Shown: piece after piece, positions 1 to 12,581 of the stretch
How the letters are laid out: each line of letters starts with the position of its first letter
How positions within the stretch are numbered: the first letter of the stretch is position 1
Source of the DNA: Emydura subglobosa
Taxonomy: Eukaryota; Chordata; Testudines; Chelidae
Direction: 5' to 3'
DNA length: 64,000 nucleotides
NCBI GenBank assembly: GCA_007922225.1
Contig: ML679954.1
Coordinates: 26,640,240-26,704,239, forward strand
Notes under the pieces: generated by a model
Databases searched by the model: none
Seen by the model: only the letters and a program-made list of their open reading frames with translations
Told to the model about the DNA's origin: nothing
Position numbers and translations under genes: made by a program

Positions 1-463
1 GCTCCTGAGGTGGCACGACCTTCTCTCCCAGGACCCTGGTCGCCTGTTGCACCCAGACCTGGACTCCCTGCACCTCACGGCCTGGAGGCTCTGTGGCTGA
101 TGGAGGGAGAGAGAGCTGCTCGGTGCAGGTCCAACAAGTCCTGCTGGGCAGCAGGAAACCTTCTACACAGATCATGTATCTGGCTCACCTGTCTCCACCC
201 AGCGCAACTCCTCGTGGATTACATCATGCATCAAGTTCTGCTACAAGCAGGCGAGTGTGCCACTTCCAGGAACCATCACAGCGCACTCAACCAGAGCTCA
301 AGCCTTGTCTACAGCCTTCCTGGAGAGAGTACCCCTGCAGGACATCTGCAAAGCCACCACCTGGTCGTCAGTGCATACCTTCACGTCCCACTACGCCATC
401 GTCCAGCAGGCGAGAGAGGACATGGGATTTGACAGAGCCGTGCTGAGGGCAACTCACCGGTAA
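1..463 (+). pseudogene. DIRS-type tyrosine recombinase, C-terminal remnant
   Basis: This is a broken tyrosine recombinase (YR) of a DIRS-like retrotransposon, the enzyme that integrates the circular DNA copy. One frame (about 120-195) reads VLLGSRKPSTQIMYLAHLS, which resembles the start of the DIRS YR core. A second frame (257-463) reads AHSTRAQALSTAF, then ICKATTWSSVHTFTSHYAI. The HSTR box supplies the catalytic H and R, W is in the WSSVHTF block, and the Y of the HY pair is the likely nucleophile (residue 46 of that frame). The middle of the core domain is missing and the reading frame changes between about 200 and 257, so the gene is dead. It continues off the left edge. The terminal repeats just downstream fit this assignment. 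A related YR class such as Ngaro is possible. Confidence 0.6.
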
Positions 464-493
464 CTCCTACCAACCTCCAAGGTATTGTTTGTT

Positions 494-840
494 AGTCACC
501 TATAGTGGTATGGACATGAGCAATAACTCAAAGAAGAAAACAAGGTTACTTGCCAGTAACTGATGTTCTTCGAGATGTGTTGCTCATATCCATTCCACAA
601 CCCACCCTGCGTCCCCGCTGCCAGAGTTGGCAGAAAGAAGGGACGGAGGGGGCGTAGGACCGGTGATGCCTCATATACCGCGGCATGTGCGTGGGACTCC
701 AGGGGGCACCAGAGCTGGCCCTACGGTGTCTGCTAAGGGGAAATAAGTTCTGGGAACCGTGCATGGTGGCGTGCACTCACCTATAGTGGAATGGACATGA
801 GCAGCACATCTCGAAGAACAGCAATTACTGGCAAGTAACC
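494..840. repeat. Terminal inverted and direct repeats of the DIRS-type element
   Basis: Positions 544-598 (starting GGTTACTTGCCAGTAAC) are inverted at 786-840 (ending GGCAAGTAACC), with about 4 mismatches in 55 nt. In addition, 494-520 (TCACCTATAGTGG then ATGGACATGAGCA) is repeated directly at 777-803. Inverted termini with short direct copies and no target duplication fit the end of a DIRS-type element, and they directly follow the recombinase remnant. The 190 nt between the arms has no clear coding content. Confidence 0.6.
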
Positions 841-3800
841 CTGTTTTCCAGTTTTATGTTCTTTGTATTGGCTATTTATGAAGTGGCAGATTTTAAATGA
901 GCACTTCTAAGTTTTAAAGACCTTAAAGAGTGTTGGCCAGAGCTTCCTTCTTCAGCCGCGTACTAACAAGTATTTGGGTTCACCCACTATTTAAGGATTC
1001 CACCAATGTACCTGAAGTCAACAGGTGATTTTGCTTTTGCTGTGTTGTGAGTCCTGTGGTGTGGACCTAGCGCCCCACTAAAATCTATCTAATTTCATCC
1101 CTCCTCTGTTTTCAAAAGCACTGTAAATCTTTGTTGTTTCCCTTTCACATATGTGTTTAGACCTACCAGTGATGGCCATCTATTAATTTCCCTTTTAGAC
1201 CCTTTTTCAGATTGGACCTCTTCATTTGTGTTTATGCGGTAATTTATTCATTTGTAGTCGTTTGTTTCCAAGGGATGATTACAGGAGAGTACACAAATGA
1301 GTAAGCAGTTAAGTGCACAGATTATAGCTGAGTTTTTATACAGGGTGATATTTTATGTTACACAGTGTGAGTTTGCTTTTATTCTCCCGCATAGAGTTTT
1401 GAGCACTTGAGCGGGTGGATGCTGTAATAGTAATTCTATTTAATCTGTTGTTTCCACAGTGAGTCTTTGGAGTGCCTCCGTCACATGCAGTTTAGTAAAG
1501 CTTTGGCTGCACATCAGCTGTGGTGGGATCACATGCAGTGGTTACTAGGAGTTTGCACTTAAACGTGTGGAGTTAAACTCCTAAAGTTCTTAGTCTTTCA
1601 ATATCTAAGGGGTGCTTGGACATGTTGGCTGGAGGATTTAATAAATCAAGGGAATTCTCAGAAGGAAATCTTTCTCTTGCTCTCGTTGAAGCTTATAACT
1701 GTCCAGTCTATTCAAGATAATGTCTCCTAGGCATATGGCATCATCAGAAGTACTCCCAGCTGCGTTATTTCCAGTGTGCCTGGTGACCTGCATATTACTG
1801 TCCCAGATGCCACTGGAAGGAAAACAAGACACCAGGACAGTGGTTTAATGAGGCTGTAATTCTATCAATTTAATAGACATGGTAAACTATCTGGCAAAAA
1901 CTCATCTGGTGTAGGTGAGCCTTCCCTCAGTAATTTGTACTGCTGCTCTCAGCCCAACCCCTTGTAAACCTTTAACCTGGTTCCAGCACCATTGCTGGGA
2001 CCCCATCGTCCTGCCCTCGTCTGAGAGTTTGAGGAGTATGGGGAGAAGGGCGTGGCCACCTTGCTGTACCGGACATTGGGAGCCCCGACTGCATTCACCA
2101 CCTTCTTTAGGAGATGCCTCCTCATAATTCACTTCTGATTCTGGTTCATTAGAGAACTGGACCCCTGCTGAATAATTACTCCCATGGGCACTTACCAAAT
2201 TGCAACATTTTACCACCCAGCCAACCCACTGGGTTCTCGGGCTGCTGAGAAGGAGGTGGAAAAACCACTCCCTGCTCAGGCTAATCTGAAAGTGAGGGTA
2301 AAATTCCTTTCTAGTCCCCAAAAGTCAATGACTAGCAAAATGCTCACAGCAAAGTCTAAAAGACTGGTCGTATTTTAATCCCAAAAGGAAGGTTGAGCTG
2401 TTATTCCCAGTTGTAAATTGGCATCTCAGGGGAAAGGACTTAAAATTTCCCTTAACATGCACAGGAGATACTGGGCTGCTGCTGCATCCTTCTATCCAGT
2501 GAAGTGGCGAAGGACTCCTCTCCCCAAGCCCAGAAACAAGCTGTGTGCCATGAGGAGGGGAGGAAAAAGATGGGGGTGGGGAGAAGGGGCGGGGTGAGCT
2601 CAATCCTTGAAGGAGGACCTAAGGGTTTTCTTTCCCCTGCTGGCTCAGACAAAGCTTCTCCACCTCTGATGCTGCAGGGCAGTAGGCATTCTATTTAGTG
2701 GCATCTCTTGTCCTCTCTGCCTCTTTTGCTGGATATTTTGCTTTGCCGTCTTCCACATTTTCTACAAGTTTTTGTTCTTCTCTCTTGGGTTCTTTGATTT
2801 TCTACTCTCTTATTTGTTATACTGTGTGCTTTGTGTCACTGCTTCTTTCAGACTTGTCTTTCTTCTCTTCACTGTATCAATATTATCAGATACGTTGTTC
2901 CCCAGCTGAAACACATGGTGTCTGCATCTGCTCTGGCAACAGTTTGAATGGAAGGAAGATATTCTGCACTTGTGCAAATGTGAACCATTTTATGAATTTA
3001 CCATTTGAAATTTGCACATGGACCACACTGACAGAAAAGTTAGCAGAATGCTGTCTCAACTGAAATTGGAAGGGTTTTTGTGACTTTAATTACTGTAAAT
3101 TATAGTGTATGGTTTTATTTATTATTTTTAATTAATTTACCTTCTGATTTAATTCCTTGCCTTTTAGGTTTAAGGAATTCCTGTATGTCTTACTTTTTTT
3201 TTTTAAATAAATTAAGAATCATCTGAAGTACTTTCCCACCAGTTAGAAATTTCCAGTTATGTTGGCAGCACTGATGACAAATTAACACATTATTATTAAA
3301 AACATTTCTAAAACTTCTGTAGAGTTCAAAAACAGCTTTCACTAAAGCATTCTCACATCAATACAATTCAATCAATACTCTGGCTTTCAGGGCACCCTGT
3401 GTTTATGTGGAAGACATTAAGAATGAGTTACTTGATTCATGTTCATATATGTACAATGTCACAGAACATTAAAGGGAATATTTTTCTGGAATACTGAGTG
3501 AATAAACTAATGCTGTTAGGCTAATGAGGCACTGATTACCATCGAGGATCCTAGTTAACACACTTTCTTGTATTGACTTTTATTTATTACTAAAACTTAG
3601 ACTCCTTTTCTATTGGAAGAATATGTGCTATTGTTGAGATATTAATAAACATATTTTTATATAGATGGCTACTGTAGAATGTTCAAAATCATTTAAAGAA
3701 CCCAATTGGCCAGAGTGAATGTATGAAGTAATGTGAAGATTGCTGTATAACAAATGTTCCTATATTATGAATGCTGTAGTGTCAAATGTTATGTAAACAC

Positions 3801-6184
3801 CCTAGGGCTAAAGAGAGTCTTTCTCAAGATAATAGGAATACGTACACTTAAAAAAAATAGTTGGATTTCTTTTCATAGTGAACAGCTGTTCATATATCAT
3901 TTTAAGCTTCCTCTACTCCCCTCTTTGGAATAAGAACCCCTTGAGAGCATACCAGAAGAAGGAGTCATAGCAAATAGGGAGGAATTTAGTAGGTCTGTAT
4001 TGTGCATAATGTACAGTTTTATAATATGTATAAAAAACTTTTTTTAATTAAAAAGAGCGTATTTTATGGATGAAGCAAATGGATGGTAGGTAACCCTTTA
4101 GCAAATGGCATTTGTGTGATCTAATTTATGTTACTCTCACAAAGTTCTAGGGGTTTACCTATATAGAAATATAACTGGGTAATTTTAATGAATCATAGAA
4201 AAAACACTACAATAAATGAAAAATATATATTTTACTCATTTTATCCAATAGCAGATGGATGCTTAATCTCTGAAAGAAGATCAATGGCATCATTTAGCTT
4301 TTTGTGTTGTTTCATTGTAGAAATGCAATCTGTTCCAAGTCAAGAAAAAAAAGAAAAGAAAAGAAAAAGTCAACTAAGAGTGTTTAGGTTTTATAGGAAT
4401 AAAGCTTTTCTTTTAACAGTTACATAAGTTCATATCAAAAGAAGTTGGCAGACTTCTAAATTCATAACAATTGTCTATTAGTCTGTTTTTAATAATTTTT
4501 GTTTGGCATGTAATCCTGTTTAATTAGATTCCACTCTCTGTTGTTTCAAGATTCCATAAACTGGAGTCTTATATACCAGCTGCTAAAGCAGGAGTTACTG
4601 TCTAAATGATATTCACAATGAGTATTTGGAAGGTTTACAATTATACCCTTGCTAATAAATTGTGCTATTTTCCCCAACAATTTTAAGTGCTAATCTTCAG
4701 AAGGCATTTTAAAATTAGCTAAAATTCTGTCAAGAGATTTACAAAAATTGTTAGCATGAAGATAATTATGTCACAGTCCTTGGACTCCATCTCTGATTGT
4801 GTGCATAAATCAGAAAATGTCAGCTGTGTTTTCCCTTAATAATTATCCTTGCAGCAATATATTACAGTTTAAATTCCTGTTATAATTTTGCTTTGGGTTT
4901 ATAAAACACAAGGCAGTTATTTCTAAAGTTTTTTTTTACTGATTAAATAATTCAGAGATTTCCCAGAATAACAAGTGATTATCAGTGCTACTATTTTATA
5001 TACCAGTAAGCAGATCAATAAGGAAATACATACTCCATATTCATTATAAAATCATCCTCAGAAGCCCATTGCCTCTTAAGAGTATGGCCCAAATTTTCAT
5101 GTTCGCTGATATTGCTTCCACATGGATTGTTTTTGTTTGCCTTTTTTTTTTTTTGGGAGCCCAATTTGGGACATCTCTTGCCTGATTTGCAAAGATATTG
5201 AATCTACATTGGAAGCTGAGGATCTTCAGTAAGTGTCTGAAAAGAAACTCTAATAGGGCCTGATCCACAATTAATGGAAAAATTCGTTTTGGCTTCAGTG
5301 GGCTTTGGATCATGTCTATTTTATGTTGTTGGAAACACCTTTGTCTATGATTAAAATGAATAATTTGCATTTGGACAAGACTAGAATCTAAACACAGAAA
5401 TCTGTATATTCCTATGTTTTAGAAGTGGTGGAGGGGAAATGAAAAGAGCAGCTTTTTTTGAGAAGAGCTCTAAAAAAGCTCTGCCCTGGACAATGGTGAA
5501 ACGCCACATTGAATTACTGCAAGGTTCCCCACATGCCATACTAGCTGTGATGCCTCCTTACACAGAGGAAAAGAGGATGTGGGTTTTGATCAGATGGGAG
5601 GGATCAAATGAAGTTCTTCCCCTTTTCCAGCCTGCAAACTTCAGTAACTTCTGCAGAAAACAATGTTAGCAAGTTTCTTATGATGAGTGGCTTAAATTCC
5701 AATCTGGATGGGGCTTAGCATTCCATTACATGGCCATTGACAGCATGGATAGCAGACTCAAGATTGTTAAAATTCTGGAGGAAACTGCAGAATAGCACCA
5801 AGGGAGGGACGGGAGGTGGAAGGGACAGATGTAGGTTTTCCAGTGCTCTTTATCACTTTATTGACATGTCTGATTCACTTTGTAACGTCAGGCCTGGCAT
5901 GCAGACTCAGAACAATGCTGTAGAGCAACGTTCTCTCACTTTGTGCAGCAGATCTATTCATGTCACTCCTCTCTTTCCATACACATTGCTATGGAAGGGG
6001 ACATGTGGCTCAGAAAATGTAAAGTTGCCCTACCAATGCTAACATTTTAGAAGTATTAATCCTATATATACTGAGTATTCTCTGTCATCTGAGGGAAGAT
6101 TGCCCCCCTCCCCCCCCACGAGAGAGGAATTTTGGCATTAGCTTAGCTTCCTGTTCTGCTTTAAAAGTGTGCAGTGATCATTCT
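841..6184. other. Intronic DNA, no gene seen
   Basis: This stretch is AT-rich with many short poly-T and poly-A runs and no coding signal. The part from about 1865 to 2400 is less AT-rich and contains AAAATTCCTTTCTAGTCCCC, a phrase I associate with a dispersed reptile repeat, but I cannot set its limits or class. The 121-codon frame at 2698-3063 has low-complexity, phenylalanine- and serine-rich composition and no family signature. Around 5245-5310 there is a worn copy of the 'doGATCC ... CTTCAGTGGG' type repeat listed elsewhere. Confidence 0.4.
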
Positions 6185-6410
6185 GAAATGAGCATGGGAC
6201 TGGGAATTGGAAAACATTTCCTGAGTTCTAATCTTGGCTGTGCCACTGACTTTCTGGGTAGCCTTGAACAAGTCACATAGTCTCTCGGTGCTTTAGTTCC
6301 CCTCACTGTATAATTGGGATTATACTTATCTACTTCAAAGATGAAGTGAGGATTAACTAATTAATGTTTGTACAGTGATTTTTCTGGTGTGAAAGCTAAA
6401 TATTACGAGG
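6185..6410 (+). mobile_element. MIR SINE (core-SINE), sense
   Basis: The order of conserved blocks matches MIR: GGGACTGGGAATTGG, GAGTTCTAATCTTGGCTGTG, CCACTGACTTTCTGGGTAGC, CTTGAACAAGTCAC, TTAGTTCCCC, and GAAGTGAGGATTAACTAATT followed by a short tail. MIRs are old tRNA-derived SINEs shared across amniotes. This one is diverged but almost full length. Confidence 0.85.
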
Positions 6411-6535
6411 CAAGAAATCAAAACACTTCCAAAGTGACTAAGATTCAGCCTTGCTCAGCCTTGGGTGTTATACCAATAGTAATTAGGTGACTCGGTCAAT
6501 AACTTCATGAAACAAGGGGTTTGGCAATATAAAGA

Positions 6536-6746
6536 CAGATTTTCAAATAAGCTCGGGGTCAAATTTCCAAGTTCTCAGCACCCACAAGTAGGGCTGGTTT
6601 CCCAAAGAGTGTAAGTCCCATTTAGGATCTAAATAAGGGCCAGGTTTTTAAAACCACACAGCACCCAGCAGCTGTCATTGTAACGTCCATGGGTAGATTC
6701 TCAAAAGAGCTCAGTACCTAACCACTGAGCTCTTCTGAAAATCTGG
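6536..6746. mobile_element. MITE-like foldback element
   Basis: The left end CAGATTTTCAAATAAGCTC is matched in inverted orientation by the right end, TGAGCTCTTCTGAAAATCTG. The roughly 18-bp inverted ends enclose about 210 bp with no coding content, including CTCAGCACCCACA, which recurs in reptile repeats. Superfamily is not determined and I found no convincing target duplication. Confidence 0.5.
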
Positions 6747-9144
6747 CCACTTATTTTGGTTCCTACGTGGGATTTGAGCCATTTGGAAAATCAGGCTTTG
6801 AATGTTTTCCTTCTGAAAATTCTGGCCAGAAACTTTCTGAAAGTGCTTACAAGTTTTTGTGTAGAAGTCTAAATCAATTTTTTTCTGGGATCCCGATTTT
6901 ATGTCCTGCTCAAGACTGATATAAGCAGGTGAGCCACAAACTAAAGTCCCTAATTTCAAATCTTTGAAAGTAAGGATAGGATGTTGAAATCCAGTGGTTG
7001 AAATCTAAATTGCAATTCAGTCTCTTGGTCCCATTTCTGTCATTGATTCTGTCTGATATGACACAAGAATAGAAAACTCATTGTTCCCTATGATAACAAA
7101 CAGAGCAAAAGAGAGAGAGAGAATCAAGTGTTGATTTGTAACTTAGCATCCAGAGTATTTTGCTTTAAAGGGGGGTTCTCAAGTGGCAAAATTGTTCATT
7201 CATGCAAATGCACTGTCTCTTCTTCTGCTATGGAACAGAGAGGCATGGTTAGACTTTGCTGCTGAGGTTTCTTCTGATTTAAGAAAGGGAAAGGTCCAGT
7301 TGTCATCCCAAGAACTGCTAGAAAATAAAGGCAAAAATGAAAAAAACCCACTATTGACTCCAAACTTGTTCTTTTAATGTAAGATATTTATTCATAGAAA
7401 TGTTCTTTGAGATGTGCCTGTTGGGGGTAAAGTGGGCAAAGAAAAAAAATCATAAAACAGCATGAACATGCGGAACATTTTTATTGTCATTGAAAAGAAA
7501 TAAACCTCTGGAGCACAGCAACTAACCCCACTTATGCAATGATTTCACCATTGAAGCAATACCTACACTTGGAACAAATCTAATTTCTCTTCCCTACGAA
7601 GCCAGGCAACTTTTGAAAACAAATGACCCTGTCTGTATATTTGGTACTTTTTAACTCTGAATATCGAAAATTATTTACCAATTGCCACTAAGCAGGCTTT
7701 TGGATTTTAAAATAAGGAATAGTTAATGTATAAGACTTGTTTTAGTCTTTACACCGATGTCATTTGTCAGATCTAATGCTAATTGAAGGGAATGAAAGAT
7801 TTCCATTGACTTCAGTTATCTTGAGATCTGGCCTTTAATGAAAAAAATATTAAAAATCCCCACTTGTCAAATCTAAAGAACATTATATTTGTGGCTGAAA
7901 GCACATTTATGTACTTTTTTTTTTTTTTTAAAGGTGGGTGTTAGGGTGTGAAAGTGTACTCTTTGTAACATCTTGCTCTAGCCTCAGCAACAACAGAAAA
8001 TGTAAGTTCCAGAGTTTAGAGCTGCTAATTTTTTAGAGGCAGGAATCACTGTACATTGCCTGCAGCCTTTACTCAAGCAACATTTCCAGTGATATTAGTG
8101 GGAGGCTTTCCTCAGTAAACATTGAAGATTTGTTTCCATAAATATTTGGAGGAAGCTTAATCTTTCTAAAGAAAGTGATAATATTTCCTAAAATAATGCT
8201 CTACCACTTAACTATAAGAATTCAGCAGTCCCACTGGACAACTCTATTTCCACCTGAAGAAACTCTTCACAAAAAGGTAGAGAGTACTTTAAGAAAAGCT
8301 TTTGATTTGCAGCATGTCAAATAGGATAAGATATCTACTCAACTTCAGTGATACAGGCCGCTTTAGAATAAGTCTTACAGCTATTGTCAGATCAAAAGAT
8401 TTTTTTCCAACTACCTAGAAATGTGTATAAGACCTTATCTGTAATACTGATATCTTTGAAATTCTTATGTAAAGTATTTCAGGATACAGTTAAACTACCA
8501 GAAAGTGGCTTAGAGCATGATCCTGCTCTTGTTTGAGTCAATGAGAGATTTGCAACTGATTTCAATGGGAGTTGGATCAGTTCCTTGGCCAGTAGTAGCT
8601 CACAAGATGGTTTAGCTTGGGTTACGGGATAATGATCTTGTCAAAACTGACTCCTAAGCCCTCCATGATGTAATGTAGTAGCAGTCCTTGCTGTGACTTA
8701 GGGAGATTGTGTGATCACACTAGGCAACATGGGTGTGTGAGCTTCAGAGTCACGAGGTACTTCAGGATTCTGCCTGTGCCTAGGAGGTTGAATAAAGAAT
8801 CACCTTTGTAATCCTAACCAAGGAAAAGGCAGGACTCCGCCATGAAGTACAGACCCCTTTACAAAAGCACTAGACTGTTGAAGGGGTAAAAAGACATTTT
8901 TGAAGGTAAGACTTGGCTTCCGTCACAACCCTAACACTCAAATAATTAATCAATACACTCAAGTGATTCTTACACTTAATGTAAGCCATCTCATTAATTT
9001 AACCCTTATTAGCAGGCAGGGGTCTAATATGGGAAATTCTGAATGTCCTCCATGTTTGAAGGTTTTTGTAGTCATTGGCCTTGTTCAGCCTGTTAGAGAG
9101 AGAGTCCTATATGGTGAAGTTTGTGTCCAGATCTGAAGTGGCTA
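6747..9144. other. Intronic DNA, no gene seen
   Basis: AT-rich intron with a poly-T run at 7915-7929. Two worn copies of the 'TTGACTTCAGT / GGATC' dispersed repeat lie near 7795-7835 and 8516-8583. No exon-like frame with splice sites was recognised. Confidence 0.4.
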
Positions 9145-9290
9145 TTGTTATTTATTACTTAAAAATGTGCTAGATATGGTGCAAACATAGATCAGGAAGA
9201 CACGGTCACTGCCCAAAAGAGTTTACAATCTATAAAGACAAGACAGACAAATTACAATAGACAAATATATAAGCAAAATGTTAATAGTTA
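9145..9290 (+). repeat. Dispersed reptile interspersed repeat, diverged
   Basis: The series GTGCTAGATATGGTGCAAAC, GGTCACTGCCCAAAAGAG, TTTACAATCTATAAAGACAA matches a phrase I know from many reptile and bird genomes: '...GTGCTAGGCGCTGTACAAAC ... TCCCTGCCCCAAAGAGCTTACAATCTAAG'. It belongs with old SINE or LINE tails, but I cannot name the family safely. Confidence 0.5.
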
Positions 9291-12085
9291 TGCTAGGTAC
9301 AGGTCATGTTAGTATGTGGGGTTTTTTAAATAATCTCCCTTCTTCTTCCATGTCCATCCTTCCTCTTCGTCCCTCACTGTACAGGTGCTTTCATCGCTTT
9401 CCTTTGCTTTGTTCCCATGATGTGCCTTCCTTCCTGTGGTCCCCATGGAATAGATTCAGGCTCCATAAGTGAACTGGGGAAGCCATCAGGTGATGCCCAG
9501 GTTCAGTGAGTCTAAAGGATAGGGATTTTCTGTGTTGAGACTAGGACAATCACCTGCCCCTTGCAGTCATTGGCAGCTCTTGGGGCTGTGAGGAGGGCGA
9601 TTATTTTTTTCCAGTGGTGATATTGTAATATTCTCTTTGTATTCAATTTCTTATATTTAGTCCTTCTGTAGTAACCTGTGTAGTCATAAAGAACTACTAT
9701 AGAACAGTGAGCTTTTATATTTTTCATAATTAATATGTGATGATAGGTTTATTTAAATATGTTTGTTATTATTTTTATTTTTAGAGAAACAGGATGAAAT
9801 TTAATAGCTTCAGTTTAGTCCCTGTGTAAATTGAATCTCAGGGGCCTTTTTTTCCATTTTGATACAGTATGCTTTAGTTCAGGACTAATACAGAACCTGA
9901 AACCTAACCTTTTATTTGGAGTGGTTTGTTAGAATTTTTTAAAAATACATTTTAAGCTTTCATTTCCTTTTGGTTTATGAACAATAGCGCAACTTCTAAT
10001 GACCTTGTTTCATTTAATTTTGACTTCAATCATGTCTACTCATATTTGCTTTGCTATTATAAACCTCTTTGGGGTGTTGTTTCATTTGGTATCATACAGC
10101 ACTATATGACTGTTAACAGAACTAAGATATAAAATACTATATAATTCTTCCAGTACAGTTGAAACTTTTAGACTTTATCTAGACTCATGAGGAATAACTT
10201 GGTAGAAAGCCACCAAAGCCAACTATTTTCATTGTCTGTAGTTACATTTTCTACATAATTGCTGCTGAAACCCTTACACCTGGGAGTTTAATTACTTATT
10301 ATATTTAGTCTTTACAGTGTTGTGGACCAAAAAAAATGACTGTCCTATGCAAAATATTTTATATTAATCTAGCCTTTATTAATATATGCAGTAGTGAATT
10401 TTAACTCCCTGGTTTTTTTAGACTTCTGAATGTACAATTCATCCTGATCACGGTTTGTCAAAGTTATGGCATTTGCTGGTGCTGTAGTAAAGAGCATTAT
10501 CAGGCTTGTGTTAGAACCCCCTTTTTCATATGCTCAAGGGATTTCTCAAGTGATGTTGTTGGCTGAAATTTTCTATGTTTGAGCTCAGCCAAAAGCTGAC
10601 TTTTTAATTTTTATTTACTTTAGTCTTTGGAATCATTGGAACCCAAACTTGAAGGTAGTGAGTGGCCAGTGGGCAGGTGCTCTATAAACATTTTTGTGTG
10701 GAAGCAACAGCCTGGTGTTGCTCCTTCTGCCCATATACAGCTTGGTTTCACCACAGCTGCTACAGACCAAGGATTCCCATTTTTGATCCCCACATACACG
10801 TGGACAAGGTTACTTGGGTTGAGTGCCCTTTTTTGTGTACTTCATGGATATCCAGAAAATTCAGGGCTTTGATTAAAGTTACTTTGGTTATTGAATCCCA
10901 CTAATTAGGAGTGTTAGTTGCAAACCATACACAATTGCCATTCTCCCCTGAAAAGGGGATATTAAATAGCTGTAAGAGTGTTGGCAGTGAAAGTCCTATC
11001 TGAGCCTGACTAAAGTGTTTTTGAGGTCTTATGCTTGTATGTGTTGTCAAGGGGTGTGGAAAGGCTTTATATATGATGATAAAAGACTGTACTGATCTTG
11101 TGGGTCAGTGATCTCCTCCCAGAGATGGTTAAAGAAATCAAGTGTCCATGCTGATTCTTCTATACACCATAATGGTACATAAGATCACCTTGATAGGTGT
11201 GAACTGAGTGACTGTTGAGTGGCTCCATTCTGTTTTCTCTGAGAGGACCCAGGGGATTGTGTTGGGTGATTGCTCTGCTGACCCTAGTGCTCTCTCCTGA
11301 GGTATACTGCTGTGTTCTGTCCCCATTCATGTATATGAGGCCACAGGGGGAGATAATTAAGTGATATGGGATGCTGGTCCTAATTCACATACATATCTCT
11401 AGTTTATCTGCTCTTCATGGTGAAGTTGATGGCAATTCCAGTGTCTAGCCAAGATTGGGCCTTGGATGAAAGCTAGTTGGCTGAAACTCAAAGTGGGAAA
11501 GATCAAGATAACGTTTGCTGAAATCAATTGATGGAAATGGCAGGAGTAAGATCTTCCCTGTCAAACGAAGGAGTTTGCATTTATTGCTCTAGGTCTGTAA
11601 ATTGGGTGAATTGTTGATCCCTTGGCTACTCTTGGATGTCCAGATAGTAGTGGTCAAGGCGGCTTATTATTTTTGCTAAGCTAGAAGATTGCAGCCCCCC
11701 CCCCCCCCCCTTTTTTTTTTTTTGAATGTGGACTTATCTTTGTTACCCTGCAGCTAAATTAATGCAGTGTGCTCTACGTTGACCAACTAGTGCAGAATCT
11801 GGTGGTTTGCTTCCTTTGTGTGTCTGCTCATATTTTATATCAATTGTAGGTGTCATCTCAGACACTCAAGCTCATAGTTCCTAGATGGTGTCCAACTATG
11901 TCTGGAAGCCGGGTATTCTCAATGAAGGGCCCTCTGCTCTTGAACTTGTCTTCCTTCTTCACTTTGAGCAATGGAGCTTGTGGCCATTGAGTTTCAAGAC
12001 ATGCCCCAAATCCTGTCTCTTACCACCAGCTTTTTTGGAGAAGTAGAAGGTTTGATTTGGTTGTGAAAGAGGGGTTTAATCTTGA
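9291..12085. other. Intronic DNA, no gene seen; poly-C/poly-T tract
   Basis: AT-rich intron with no recognised gene or intact repeat. A run of 16 C followed by 13 T lies at 11695-11723. The paired frames at 10627-10904 overlap each other and carry no family motif. Confidence 0.4.
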
Positions 12086-12413
12086 GTAGATCTGGACAAA
12101 ATTTGTTGCCCAAAACTTTTATTGGCAAAAAATGCAGATTTGGTCAACCAAAACATTTTGTGAATTTGTGTACATGAAGCTAAAGTGTTTCAGTAAAAAG
12201 GAAAAACCAACCAACCAAAGAAACTTAAAAAAAAAAATTCTGAAAAAAAAGATTTTGTTTGGACATTTTTTAAACATTTGGATTCTTTCATTTGAAATGG
12301 CTTTTTGTGTTGAAATTTCCTTTCTGATTTTTTAAAAATAAATATAAAGGTGAAAATCAGAAGAAAATATTTTGGTTCAGATCAAAAGAATTATCAATTA
12401 TTCCTCCAGCTCT
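12086..12413. mobile_element. AT-rich MITE with AGATCTGG/CCAGCTCT ends
   Basis: The left end AGATCTGGACAAAATTT and the right end ending TCCAGCTCT are imperfect inverses. The interior is dominated by AAAATTTT and GAAA/TTTC strings (for example ACATTTTGTGAATTTG and TTTGGACATTTTTTAAAC). This resembles a palindromic reptile repeat in which AAATTTT runs sit between AGAGCTGG and CCAGCTCT. A CR1 tail begins just after it. Confidence 0.5.
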
Positions 12414-12460
12414 ATTCTTGGGTTTTGGTGTATTAGGAGTGCTTGTATAGAATCACTATT

Positions 12461-12581
12461 GTTGGAGATTTTTAAGTACAGGTTACACACACATGTGACA
12501 CAGAGAGTTTGGGTATTCTTAATCCAGCCTCAGCACTGGGGGATAGACTAAATGACCTCCTTCAGCCCTACATTTCTATGA
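12461..12581 (+). mobile_element. CR1 LINE, 3' end fragment, sense
   Basis: TTGGAGATTTTTAAGTACAG begins the recognisable part. It is followed by GGGGGATAGACTAAATGACC and CAGCCCTACATTTCTATG. These are the standard last blocks of the CR1 3' untranslated region (GGACTAGATGACCTCC ... CCCTACATTTCTATG). Only the tail is present, as is usual for 5'-truncated CR1 copies. Confidence 0.8.

Noticed and set aside
10..432. 140-codon open frame on the + strand
   Set aside because: The recombinase motifs are in the other two frames; this frame has none and is a shadow of the DIRS remnant.
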